DNA of 15,999 bases. It comes from JBCBJX01 sp038522735. GTDB taxonomy: Bacteria; Pseudomonadota; Alphaproteobacteria; Caulobacterales; Parvularculaceae. Numbering within the stretch: the first letter of the stretch is position 1; the number at the start of each line of letters is the position of its first letter. Both the position numbers and the translations under genes were made by a program. This document shows positions 6,595-14,262 of the stretch, one piece after another. The notes under the pieces were generated by a model. That model searched no databases and was not told where the DNA came from. It saw only the letters and a list, made by a program, of their open reading frames with translations. The stretch lies in assembly GCA_038522735.1 (NCBI GenBank), contig JBCBJX010000075.1, forward strand, positions 1 through 15,999, given 5' to 3'.

Positions 6595-7986
6595 ATGGCG
6601 GTTGATATTCTCGTCGTCGACGACGAAGCGGATATCCGCGATCTCATCGCGGGAATTCTGGAGGATGAGGGTTTTCATCCGCGCACCGCTGCGAACTCCC
6701 AGCAGGTGTTCGCTGTGATCGCTGAACGCGCGCCGAGCCTCGTCGTCCTCGATGTCTGGCTCGACGGCTCGGAACTCGATGGGCTGGAGATCCTGGAACG
6801 TCTGCGCGCCGTGCATCCGGAGATGCCGGTCGTGGTCGTCTCCGGCCACGGCACTATCGAGACCGCCGTCACCGCTATCCGCAACGGCGCCTACGATTTC
6901 GTCGAGAAACCGTTCAATTCCGACCGCCTCATCCTGTCGATCCGCCGCGCCCTCGAAGCCTCCCGCCTGCGCCGGGAAAACCGCGATCTGTTGCGCCGCA
7001 CGCCGGACTGGGAGCTCGTCGGCAAGGCGCCGGTGATCACGCAGCTCCGCCAGCTGATCGAACGCATTTCGGAAGCCCGCTCGCGCGTCTTGATCACCGG
7101 ACCGGCCGGCTCGGGCAAAGAGGTGATCGCCCGCCAGCTCCACCGCCGCTCCGACCGGGCCGACCGCCCGTTCGTCGTCGTCTCCGCCGCCGGCATCGCG
7201 CCGGAGCGAATGGAGGAGGAGCTCTTCGGCGTCGCTGACGCCGAGGGCGGCGCTGCGAAGATCGGGCACATGGAGCGCGCTCATGGCGGCGTCCTGATGC
7301 TCGACGAGGTCGCCGACATGCCCCTGGAGACCCAGTCGAAAATCCTCCGGGTGCTGGTCGACCAGCGCTTCCGGCGGGTCGGCGGCGATACGCCCGTTTC
7401 CGTAGATGTGCGGATCATTTCGACATCGTCCAAGGACCTGATGGCGGAAGCCGCCGCCGGCCAGTTCCGGGAAGATCTCTATCACCGCCTCTCAGTCGTT
7501 CCGATCGAGGCGCCGGCCCTGCGCGAACACCGCGAGGACATCCCTGAGCTTGTCCAGCACCTCGTCGAGCGTATCGCCGACGCAACCGGTCTGCCGCGGC
7601 TCGCCTTCGGCGACGAGGCGCTCGTCGCGCTCCAGACCTATGACTGGCCCGGAAACGTCCGCCAGCTGCGCAATGTCGTGGAGCGGGTTATGATCCTGAC
7701 CGCCGACGCTGCGGGCGGGGCTCTCGGCGTCGACGCGCTGCCGTCCGAGGTGCTGTCAGGCGGTCCGGCGGCGCCGAACGGCGAGCGCGCCGAACAGGTG
7801 ATCGCGCTGCCCCTGCGGGACGCCCGCGAACGCTTCGAACGGGAATACCTGGTTGCGCAGATCTCCCGCTTCGGCGGCAACATCTCGCGCACCGCCGCCT
7901 TTGTCGGCATGGAGCGATCGGCGTTGCATCGGAAACTGAAATCTCTCGGCGTCACCTCGAACGGTCGCGCCGACGCGCCGCGCTAG
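6595..7986 (+). CDS. ntrX: NtrX response regulator (REC - AAA+ - Fis-type HTH), GAFTGA-less
   Basis: This 463-residue NtrC-family regulator is the cognate partner of NtrY. The receiver domain (1-120) has the acidic pocket VVDDE, phosphoacceptor D53 in VVLDVWLDG and K105 in VEKPF. The AAA+ domain (about 138-370) carries Walker A GPAGSGKE (169-176), Walker B VLMLDEVADMP (D237, E238) and WPGNVRQLRN. The loop between ELFG (209-212) and Walker B, which in NtrC holds GAFTGA for sigma54 contact, has no such motif (it reads VADAEGGAAKIGHME). A Fis-type helix-turn-helix, GNISRTAAFVGMERSALHRK, lies near 428-448. The protein therefore probably acts as a DNA-binding repressor or sigma70-type regulator, as proposed for other alphaproteobacterial NtrX proteins. 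It starts 33 bp after ntrY and ends 15 bp before trkA, consistent with cotranscription. Confidence 0.96.
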   Translation: MAVDILVVDDEADIRDLIAGILEDEGFHPRTAANSQQVFAVIAERAPSLVVLDVWLDGSELDGLEILERLRAVHPEMPVVVVSGHGTIETAVTAIRNGAYDFVEKPFNSDRLILSIRRALEASRLRRENRDLLRRTPDWELVGKAPVITQLRQLIERISEARSRVLITGPAGSGKEVIARQLHRRSDRADRPFVVVSAAGIAPERMEEELFGVADAEGGAAKIGHMERAHGGVLMLDEVADMPLETQSKILRVLVDQRFRRVGGDTPVSVDVRIISTSSKDLMAEAAAGQFREDLYHRLSVVPIEAPALREHREDIPELVQHLVERIADATGLPRLAFGDEALVALQTYDWPGNVRQLRNVVERVMILTADAAGGALGVDALPSEVLSGGPAAPNGERAEQVIALPLRDARERFEREYLVAQISRFGGNISRTAAFVGMERSALHRKLKSLGVTSNGRADAPR

Positions 7987-8001
7987 ACCGGTTTTCTCAA
8001 G

Positions 8002-9375
8002 ATGCGCGTCATCATCTGCGGCGCAGGGCGGGTCGGCTTCGGCATCGCCCGCGCGCTTGTCCGCGAAAACGCCGACATCACCGTCATCGATCGCTCCGCA
8101 GAATTGATCTCCCGGATTTCGGAAGACCTGGAAGTGCGGGGCGTCGTCGGGCATGGGTCGCACCCGAACATCCTCGCGAACGCGGGCGCGGAGTCCGCCG
8201 ACATGGTGATCGCCGTCACGTTGTCGGATGAAGTGAACATGGTCGCCTGCCAGATCTGCCACTCGCTCTTCAAGGTGCCGACCAAGATCGCGCGGGTGAG
8301 GGCGCAGAGCTATCTCGATCCTGCGTACAAGGATCTTTTCAGCCGCGCCCATATGCCGATCGACGTCATCATCTCTCCGGAGATCGAGGTCGGGCGCGCC
8401 GTTCTCGAGCGCCTGAAAACGCCGGGCGCCGCCGTCAGCCGGGCGTTCGCCGACGGCGCCGTCTATGCGATCGGGGTTCGGATCGACGAGGACTGCCCCA
8501 TCATCGAAACGCCGATCGAGCAGATCCGCGAACTCTTTCCCCGGCTGAAGATCGAGATCGTCGGGGTGCGCCGCGCGGGGAAGGTGTTTACGCCGAACGA
8601 CGACACGCAGCTTGCGCCTGGCGACGATCTTTATTTCATCGCAGCGGCCGAGGAGGTTGATCACGCCCTCGAAGTGATCGGCCGCGAGGAGCGCTCAGCC
8701 CGCCGGGTCGTTCTCGTCGGCGGCGGCAATGTCGGCCTCTATGTCGCCGAAGCGCTGGAAAAATCCCGGTCCGTGAAAACGCGCCTCATCGAATCCGACA
8801 TGGAGCGCGCCCAGAAGATCGCCGACCGTCTGCGCCGGACGATCGTCATCAACGGCAGCGGTCTTGATACGGATATTCTCCGCGAAGCGGGGATCCAGGA
8901 CGCCGAAGCGCTCGTCGCCCTCACCAACGACGACCGGGTGAACGTCCTTGCTGCCGTCATCGGCAAGCGGGAGGGCGCGAAGCGTACGATCAGTCTCGTC
9001 AACAATCAGGAGTATGCGCCCCTGAGCGAAGCCGTCGGCGTCGACATCGCCGTCGACCCGCGCGCCTCCACCATCTCCACGATCCTTCAGCAGGTGCGGC
9101 GCGGGCGGATCAAGAGCGTCTATCCGGTGGCGGACGGAGCCGCGGAAGTGCTGGAAGCGATCGCGCTCAAAACGTCGCCCATCGTCGGCGAACCGCTTTC
9201 GCGCGTGGAGCTTCCAGAGGGCGTTCTCCTCGGCGCGGTCGTCAAAAACGGGGCGGTCGAACTTCCGGGGCCGAATACGGTCGCGGAGGCCGGGGACCGC
9301 ATCATCCTCTTCGCCCTCAAGGACGCGGTCGCGAAGGTCGAGCAGATGTTCCGCGTCAGCCTCGAATACTTCTAG
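8002..9375 (+). CDS. trkA: Trk system potassium uptake regulator TrkA
   Basis: This is the 457-residue cytoplasmic regulatory subunit of a Trk potassium channel, gating the membrane partner TrkH in response to nucleotides. It is a tandem duplication. RCK-N1 begins MRVIICGAGRVGFGIAR with NAD-binding GAGRVG (7-12) and acidic D30, followed by a first RCK-C (about 145-226). RCK-N2 has VVLVGGGNVGLYVAEAL (GGGNVG 240-245) and a second RCK-C follows (about 370-453). Length equals the usual 458 residues, so both halves are complete. It starts 15 bp after ntrX, without a strong ribosome-binding site. A trkH-like gene follows after 31 bp. The association of trkA with ntrYX is conserved in many alphaproteobacteria and may reflect shared control of ion balance; the functional link is inferred. 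Confidence 0.96.
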   Translation: MRVIICGAGRVGFGIARALVRENADITVIDRSAELISRISEDLEVRGVVGHGSHPNILANAGAESADMVIAVTLSDEVNMVACQICHSLFKVPTKIARVRAQSYLDPAYKDLFSRAHMPIDVIISPEIEVGRAVLERLKTPGAAVSRAFADGAVYAIGVRIDEDCPIIETPIEQIRELFPRLKIEIVGVRRAGKVFTPNDDTQLAPGDDLYFIAAAEEVDHALEVIGREERSARRVVLVGGGNVGLYVAEALEKSRSVKTRLIESDMERAQKIADRLRRTIVINGSGLDTDILREAGIQDAEALVALTNDDRVNVLAAVIGKREGAKRTISLVNNQEYAPLSEAVGVDIAVDPRASTISTILQQVRRGRIKSVYPVADGAAEVLEAIALKTSPIVGEPLSRVELPEGVLLGAVVKNGAVELPGPNTVAEAGDRIILFALKDAVAKVEQMFRVSLEYF

Positions 9376-9406
9376 ATCGAGGCGTCATGCGCCGGAACAT
9401 CTCGTC

Positions 9407-10786
9407 TTGAACTGGTCGGCTCTCGCCCGCGCTTTTTTTCTCGCCCTCGGCGTGTTCGCGCTCGCGTGCCTGCCGCCGGCATTTGTCGCCGTCGCCGCGG
9501 AGGAGCGGAACGCCTACCTGTTGAGCGCCTGCGCCATCGGGGCGGTCGCCGGCGCGGGCGCGCTCGCCGCGCCTCGCCGCCGGGGGGATTCACGGTTCCG
9601 GGAAGGCATGCTGTTCGCCGTCGGGCTTTGGTTCGTGGTTCCGGTTTTCGCGGCCGCGCCGATGGCGATGACCGGGCTCTCGCTTGTCGACGCTTATTTC
9701 GACGCGGTCTCGGCCGTCACGACCACCGGGCTCTGGCGCCGTCCGGATGCGGTCTATGGCGACAACGCGGCGGTTCTTTACCGGGCGCTCCTCTCCTGGC
9801 TCGGCGGGTTCGGGACCCTCGCCGTCATTGCAGCGGTTCTGTTGAAGCGCGAATTCGGCGGGGTGAACGTCCGCACGCCCTCCGTTTTCGCCGCCGGCGA
9901 GAAAGGCGTCTTCCCGGCGGCCGGCCGCCTCGCGGGGGCGTTCACCGTCCCCTACCTCATTCTCACCTTCGGCCTCGCAGCGGCGCTGGGCGCAGCCGGC
10001 GCCGGCGGGTTCGACGCTCTGATCCTCGCCCTTGGCGCAGCGGCCTCCAGCGGTGCGATCGTCGATCCTGAAGCGTTGGCTCAGCAGCCGGCGGCGGTGC
10101 TTGCGATCCTCGCGGTCGGTCAGGCCCTCGGCGCCGTCAGTTTCTTCTTTACAGCGCTTCTCGTCACCGGACGCTCGCCGCGGATCGACGAGGAGACGGG
10201 GGCGTTCATCGCCGTCGTCGCCGTCGTTGCGGCGGCTTTCTGGCTTTATGAACCGGCGGCCGGTCTCACGCGGTTCGCCGAGCACCTCTTCAATGCGAAC
10301 GGCCTTTTCTCGACCAACGGCCTCATTCTGGGCGCGCCGCCGCCGATCACGCCGACCCTTGTGGCCGCCTGCATCGGCGGCTCGGTTCTCTCGACGGCGG
10401 GCGGTCTGAAGCTTGCGCGCTGGCTGTCCGTGTTCCGCCGCGCCCGGCGCGAGCTGCGCCGGCTCGCAACGCCCGAGGCGGTAGCCCGGACCCCCCGTAA
10501 CCGCGACGCCCTCGGCGTCTGGGTCCATTTCACCGCCTTTGTGTTCGTCCTCGCCGCCCTCGTGCTGGCGCTCGCCTCCGGCGGCGCGGAGCTGCCCGAC
10601 GCGGCGATCGGGGCCGTCGCCGCCTTCGCTAATGTCGGCCCGCTCGCCGCCCAAGCGGGGGAGAGCTTCGTGGCGGCCGCGGAGACGCCGGCGGCGACGA
10701 TCGCCCTCATCATAGCGATGGCGCTCGGGCGCCTTGATGCGGTCGCAGCGCTCGCCATTCTGACGCGGGCGTTCTGGCGGTCCTGA
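9407..10786 (+). CDS. trkH: TrkH/KtrB-family potassium channel subunit, divergent selectivity filter, TTG start
   Basis: This 459-residue polytopic inner-membrane protein is the likely partner of TrkA. Family landmarks are SAVTTTGLW (first pore loop, G108), LSWLGGFG (130-136), STAGGLKLAR (329-338, the conserved segment after the third pore loop) and GRLDAVAAL (441-449). The four filter glycines can be assigned as G108 (TTTGL), G216 (ASSGAI), G305 (FSTNGL) and G411 (ANVGPL). Loops 2 and 3 differ from the usual Thr-rich filters. The protein is slightly shorter than typical TrkH (about 480). The start is TTG at 9407: no ATG or GTG occurs in this frame between the trkA stop and this codon, and an ATG at 9387 is out of frame. 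It lies 31 bp after trkA and 26 bp before dat. Family assignment is firm; that it conducts K+ rather than Na+ or both is inferred. Confidence 0.88.
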   Translation: MNWSALARAFFLALGVFALACLPPAFVAVAAEERNAYLLSACAIGAVAGAGALAAPRRRGDSRFREGMLFAVGLWFVVPVFAAAPMAMTGLSLVDAYFDAVSAVTTTGLWRRPDAVYGDNAAVLYRALLSWLGGFGTLAVIAAVLLKREFGGVNVRTPSVFAAGEKGVFPAAGRLAGAFTVPYLILTFGLAAALGAAGAGGFDALILALGAAASSGAIVDPEALAQQPAAVLAILAVGQALGAVSFFFTALLVTGRSPRIDEETGAFIAVVAVVAAAFWLYEPAAGLTRFAEHLFNANGLFSTNGLILGAPPPITPTLVAACIGGSVLSTAGGLKLARWLSVFRRARRELRRLATPEAVARTPRNRDALGVWVHFTAFVFVLAALVLALASGGAELPDAAIGAVAAFANVGPLAAQAGESFVAAAETPAATIALIIAMALGRLDAVAALAILTRAFWRS

Positions 10787-10811
10787 GAACCGCCCAACAG
10801 AAAGAAAAGCT

Positions 10812-11672
10812 ATGACCCGCATCGCCTATGTCGACGGACGCTACCTGCCGATCGATGCCCCGGCGGTCCGCGTCGAGGACCGGGGCTATCAGTTCTCCGA
10901 CGCCGTCTATGAAGTCTGCTGCATGGTCGACGGCGCCCTCTGGGACCTCGACGGCCATCTGGAGCGCTTGCATCGGTCCCTCGGCGCCCTCGCGATCCCG
11001 GCGCCGATGGGCGAGGGCGCCCTCGCGACCGTGTTCCGCGAAACGGCGCGCCGGAACCGGCTCTCTTCAGCGCTCATCTATCTCCAGGTGAGCCGGGGGA
11101 CCGGCGCGCGGGATCACGCGGGCGACTGGTCGCTGATGGCGCCGGTCGCGGTCGTCACCGCACGACGTTTCTCTCTCGCCAAGGCCGACGCCGCCGCGAA
11201 ACGTGGGGTCAAAACCGTGACGCACCCGGACGACCGCTGGGCGCGGCCGGACATCAAGACCGTCTCGCTGCTCCCGAACATCCTCGCGAAAGCCGCCGCC
11301 CGGGACGCCGGCGCCGCGGAGGCCCTGCTCGTACGCGACGGGTTCATCACAGAGGGGAGCTCCACGAACGTCTGGATCGTCGCGAGGGACGGCGCCCTCG
11401 TCACTCGCGCCGCAGACCGGTCGATCCTCCGCGGAATCACCCGGGACGCCGTGCTCCCGGTCGCCGGGGCCGAGGGCCGCGCTGTCGAGGAGCGTCCGTT
11501 CTCCGTCGAAGAGGCGATGTCGGCGGTGGAGGTGTTCATCACCTCGGCGACGAAGTTCGTGACGCCGGTCGTCCAAATCGACGGTGCGCCGGTGGGCGAC
11601 GGGGCGCCAGGGCCGATAGCGGCGGCGCTCAGGGCCGCCTATGTTGCACGGGCGCGGGCCGCAGCGTGCTGA
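10812..11672 (+). CDS. dat: D-amino-acid aminotransferase-like class IV PLP enzyme
   Basis: This is a 286-residue fold-type IV aminotransferase of the D-alanine/branched-chain aminotransferase family. The N-terminus reads IAYVDGRYLPIDAPAV then RVEDRGYQFSDAVYEV. The PLP Schiff-base lysine is K149 in RPDIKTVSLLPNILAK, resembling the DIKSLNLLPN context of D-amino-acid transaminase. E181 in ITEGSSTNVWIV is placed to contact the pyridine nitrogen, and FITSATKFVTPVV contributes to phosphate binding. The length matches D-amino-acid transaminase (about 283-290) rather than branched-chain aminotransferases (about 305-310). It likely interconverts D-alanine and D-glutamate for cell-wall precursors, although 4-amino-4-deoxychorismate lyase and L-branched-chain activities occur in the same family. 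It follows trkH by 25 bp with only a weak AGAAAG-type ribosome-binding site. The same gene lies between trkA and hfq in Rhizobium-type clusters, which supports the assignment. Confidence 0.88.
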   Translation: MTRIAYVDGRYLPIDAPAVRVEDRGYQFSDAVYEVCCMVDGALWDLDGHLERLHRSLGALAIPAPMGEGALATVFRETARRNRLSSALIYLQVSRGTGARDHAGDWSLMAPVAVVTARRFSLAKADAAAKRGVKTVTHPDDRWARPDIKTVSLLPNILAKAAARDAGAAEALLVRDGFITEGSSTNVWIVARDGALVTRAADRSILRGITRDAVLPVAGAEGRAVEERPFSVEEAMSAVEVFITSATKFVTPVVQIDGAPVGDGAPGPIAAALRAAYVARARAAAC

Positions 11673-11701
11673 GAGAGAGTTTCGAAAAGCGGTCGGGCGC
11701 C

Positions 11702-11739
11702 ATTGCGGTGGCGCGCGACGGTTCTATTGTATTGCGGTG
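11702..11739. repeat. Direct repeat ATTGCGGTG overlapping the hfq promoter region
   Basis: ATTGCGGTG occurs at 11702-11710 and 11731-11739, 29 bp apart, flanking the candidate -10. The right copy extends to TTGCGGTGCAG (11732-11742), one mismatch from the CTGC-N3-GCAG pattern I recall for the polyhydroxyalkanoate regulator PhaR. The copies could be regulator half-sites or chance. Confidence 0.25.
11703..11730 (+). promoter_or_regulatory. Candidate promoter upstream of hfq
   Basis: The 123-bp gap between dat and hfq (11673-11795) is the largest co-directional gap in the plus-strand block. TTGCGG (11703-11708) and TATTGT (11725-11730) are 16 bp apart; they match the -35 at 3 of 6 and the -10 at 4 of 6, an ordinary quality for this class. 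This would give a 5' leader of about 60 bases before the hfq ATG. No terminator hairpin with a T run was seen after dat, so read-through from dat is also possible. Confidence 0.35.
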
Positions 11740-11795
11740 CAGCACGAACCGACGGCGGGCCTTTGGGCTGCGTCGTCCAATCAAGACGAATTGAA

Positions 11796-12038
11796 ATGAC
11801 CGATAAAAAACAAAACCTTCAAGACGTGTTCCTCAACCAGATCCGCAAGGCGCGGATCCCGGTGACCGTGTTCCTCGTGAACGGCGTCAAACTGCAGGGG
11901 GTCGTCACCTGGTTCGATAATTTCTGCCTCCTCCTGAAGCGCGACGGAGCGGCCCAACTCGTCTATAAGCACGCCATCTCGACGGTGATGCCGTCGCAGC
12001 CCGTGCAGCTCTGGGACGAAGACGCGAGCGAAGATTGA
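11796..12038 (+). CDS. hfq: RNA chaperone Hfq
   Basis: This 80-residue Sm-like protein forms a hexameric ring that pairs small RNAs with mRNAs. The Sm1 region reads NLQDVFLNQIRKARIPV then TVFLVNGVKLQGVVTWFDNF. Q9 and F43 are at proximal-face positions, and R17, K18 and R20 form the rim basic patch. Sm2 is LVYKHAISTVMPSQPV with Y57, K58 and H59. Relative to E. coli Hfq there is one extra residue in the loop before Sm2 (KRDGAAQ), as in other alphaproteobacteria, and the C-terminal tail is short and acidic. ATG at 11796 gives the standard N-terminus MTDKKQNLQD; the frame is open upstream to 11703 but that extension is not Hfq-like. Its last four bases overlap the TTG start of hflX. A separate promoter in the gap before it is likely. 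Confidence 0.97.
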   Translation: MTDKKQNLQDVFLNQIRKARIPVTVFLVNGVKLQGVVTWFDNFCLLLKRDGAAQLVYKHAISTVMPSQPVQLWDEDASED

Positions 12039-13447
12039 CCGATCAAAGCGCCGAAGAGCGTTCCCCAGGCGCGACGCGCGCCCTCCTGATCGAACCCGTC
12101 TCCCGATACGCCGGCGGCCGGAACCCGGACGCCCGCGCTGAGGAGGCGCGCGGCCTTGCGGCTGCAATCGATGTCGATATCATCGACACCATCTTTGCGC
12201 CTGTCGACCAGCCGCGCCCGGCGACCCTCTTCGGCGTCGGCAAGGTGGAGGAAGTCGGCGCACGGCTTGATCTTGAGACGGAGCGCCCGGAACTGGTCAT
12301 CGTCGACGGCACCCTCAGCCCCGTCCAGCATCGCAATCTCGAGCGCGAATGGAAGGCGAAGGTGCTCGACCGCACCGCGCTCATCCTGGAGATTTTCGGC
12401 GATCGGGCTCAGACGCGGGAAGGGCGCCTGCAGGTCGAGCTTGCGCATCTCACCTATCAGCGCTCCCGGCTCGTCCGGTCCTGGACCCACCTGGAACGCC
12501 AGCGCGGCGGCGTCGGCTTCCTCGGCGGCCCGGGCGAAACGCAGATCGAGGCCGACCGGCGCGTGCTTCTGGAAAAGATCACCGGACTGAAGAAACAGCT
12601 GGAGCAGGTCTCGCGCACCCGCGCCCTGCAGCGCGCAAAGCGCAAGCGCGCGCCGAACCCTGTCGTCGCTCTCGTCGGCTATACAAACGCCGGCAAGTCG
12701 ACGCTGTTCAACCGGCTAGCGGGCGCCGACGTGATGGCGAAGGACCTTCTCTTCGCGACCCTCGACCCGACAATGCGCGCAATCGATCTGCCGTCCTCGG
12801 AGCGGGTGATCGTCTCCGACACGGTCGGTTTCGTCTCGGATCTGCCGACCCAGCTCGTCGCCGCCTTCCGCGCGACCCTGGAAGAGGTGCTGGAGGCGGA
12901 CCTCATCCTACATGTGCGCGATACGAGCCATCCCCATACGGAGGAGCAGAAAGAGGACGTTCTGACGGTGCTGCGCGAACTCGGTCTCGACGAAAACGAT
13001 GAGCGGCACGTCATCGAGGTGCGCAATAAGACCGATCTCCTCGACCCCGACGACGCCGCAGCGCTGGAGATCGCCTGCCGGGCCCGGGCGCTGACGGCGG
13101 CGGGAACCATCGCCGAACCCGCTGAAGTCGCGGTTTCAGCCCACACCGGAGCTGGTCTCGGCGTTCTGATCGCGCAGATCGATAAAATGCTGACCGCGGA
13201 GCACCGCGAGCGCATGTATGATCTGGAGCCTCGCGAGGCCGCCGCGGCTGCGTGGCTTTATGAGAACGCTCGCGTCCTGTTCGACGAAACCGCGGACGGC
13301 CGGCGGCGGCTCGTCGCGCGCCTCTCCGACAAGGCGGCGGGGCAGTTCGCCAAACGCTTCGACGTCGCCCCCGTCGGCGGAGAGCCCGAGGATGAAGACG
13401 CGCCGCGCGACGTCTATGAACCATTGCGCGCCGGGGGCGAGGCGTGA
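12035..13447 (+). CDS. hflX: Ribosome-associated GTPase HflX (TTG start)
   Basis: This 470-residue TRAFAC-class GTPase binds 50S/70S ribosomes and splits stalled or hibernating ribosomes, notably under heat stress. The N-terminal HflX domain (about 15-115) includes PATLFGVGKVEEV and FGDRAQTREGRLQVELAHL. The signature GFLGGPGETQIEADRR (161-176) and a coiled region to about 205 precede the G domain. Its motifs are G1 GYTNAGKST (215-223), G3 DTVGF (262-266) and G4 NKTD; a short C-terminal domain follows. The start is TTG at 12035, overlapping the hfq stop in the tetranucleotide TTGA. No ATG or GTG lies near the N-terminus in this frame, and the coupled overlap makes TTG credible. The hfq-hflX order is conserved in many proteobacteria. 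The 3' end overlaps the next gene by GTGA. Confidence 0.95.
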   Translation: MTDQSAEERSPGATRALLIEPVSRYAGGRNPDARAEEARGLAAAIDVDIIDTIFAPVDQPRPATLFGVGKVEEVGARLDLETERPELVIVDGTLSPVQHRNLEREWKAKVLDRTALILEIFGDRAQTREGRLQVELAHLTYQRSRLVRSWTHLERQRGGVGFLGGPGETQIEADRRVLLEKITGLKKQLEQVSRTRALQRAKRKRAPNPVVALVGYTNAGKSTLFNRLAGADVMAKDLLFATLDPTMRAIDLPSSERVIVSDTVGFVSDLPTQLVAAFRATLEEVLEADLILHVRDTSHPHTEEQKEDVLTVLRELGLDENDERHVIEVRNKTDLLDPDDAAALEIACRARALTAAGTIAEPAEVAVSAHTGAGLGVLIAQIDKMLTAEHRERMYDLEPREAAAAAWLYENARVLFDETADGRRRLVARLSDKAAGQFAKRFDVAPVGGEPEDEDAPRDVYEPLRAGGEA

Positions 13448-14262
13448 GCGCCGCGCAGGTCGATCCTCTTGCAGTCGACACCGTGATCCGCGAGGTCGCG
13501 GAGGAGCACGTCCTGCCGCTTTTCCGCAATCTCGGCCGCGAGGATGTCTCGACGAAGTCAGGACCGACGGATCTCGTCACGGTGGCCGATGTGGCGGCGG
13601 AGCAAGCTCTCATCCCGCGGCTGACGGCCCTTCTTCCGGGCTCTCGCGTACTCGGCGAGGAGGGCGCGGCGAAGGACCCGAAGCTCCTCGGCGTTCTCGA
13701 CGGCGACGAACCGGTCTGGGTCGTCGATCCGATCGACGGGACGCGGAACTTCGTCAACGGATCAAAAGAGTTCGCGACGATGGTCGCGCTGGTTGAGCGC
13801 GGCGAGACGCTTGCGGGCTGGATCTATCCGCCCGTCGACGGCGACTGCGCGATCGTCGAGCGCGGATCGGGCGCCCGCTGGAAGGGCGAGGCGATGCGCG
13901 CCGGCTCGGGCCGGCCGATGGGCGAGCTGAAAGGCACCTATCACCGCACGTACTTTCCGAAAGCGTGGCGGGAGCGCGTCGAGCCGAACCTCGCCGCCCT
14001 CGGAAAACCCATGCGGAGCCTCTGCTCGGCCTATGTCTATCTCCGCCTCGCGACAGGCGAAAACGATTACGGCCTGCACGGAAAGCTGATGCCGTGGGAC
14101 CACGCCGCCGGGACGCTGATGCTGCGCGAGGCCGGCGGCCGGGCGGGTTTCATCGACGCCGAAGAGCACTATGCGCCCCAGATCTATGACGACCGTCCGC
14201 TCCTCACCTGCAGCCCGGCGGAGCGTTTTGACGAGATGCGCGGGACGCTCGTCGCGGGCTAA
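13444..14262 (+). CDS. Inositol monophosphatase family protein (IMPase/HisN-like)
   Basis: This is a 272-residue Mg2+-dependent phosphatase of the IMPase/FIG superfamily. Metal-binding motifs are complete: GEEG with E72 (71-74), WVVDPIDGTRNF with D95 and D98 (92-103), and PWDHAAG with D219 (217-223). The second motif resembles IMPase/SuhB and histidinol-phosphatase HisN more than the DPLDGTKEF form of CysQ, but substrate cannot be assigned from motifs alone. Candidates are inositol phosphate, histidinol phosphate and 3'-phosphoadenosine 5'-phosphate. The start is GTG at 13444, overlapping the hflX stop (GTGA), so translation is probably coupled to hflX. Its stop at 14262 directly abuts the stop of the convergent sulfotransferase, with no bases between. 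No terminator hairpin fits there, so the transcripts from the two sides may overlap. Confidence 0.9.
   Translation: MSAAQVDPLAVDTVIREVAEEHVLPLFRNLGREDVSTKSGPTDLVTVADVAAEQALIPRLTALLPGSRVLGEEGAAKDPKLLGVLDGDEPVWVVDPIDGTRNFVNGSKEFATMVALVERGETLAGWIYPPVDGDCAIVERGSGARWKGEAMRAGSGRPMGELKGTYHRTYFPKAWRERVEPNLAALGKPMRSLCSAYVYLRLATGENDYGLHGKLMPWDHAAGTLMLREAGGRAGFIDAEEHYAPQIYDDRPLLTCSPAERFDEMRGTLVAG

Noticed and set aside
4186..7485. A 1,099-codon open frame on the minus strand, antisense to ntrY and ntrX
   Set aside because: It is fully covered by two unambiguous genes on the other strand. Its translation is rich in Arg, Asp, Gly and Glu with no recognisable domain, as expected from GC-rich third positions read backwards.
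11703..11795. N-terminally extended Hfq starting at 11703
   Set aside because: Hfq proteins begin within a few residues of the NLQD motif. The extension has no similarity and would cover the likely promoter and leader.
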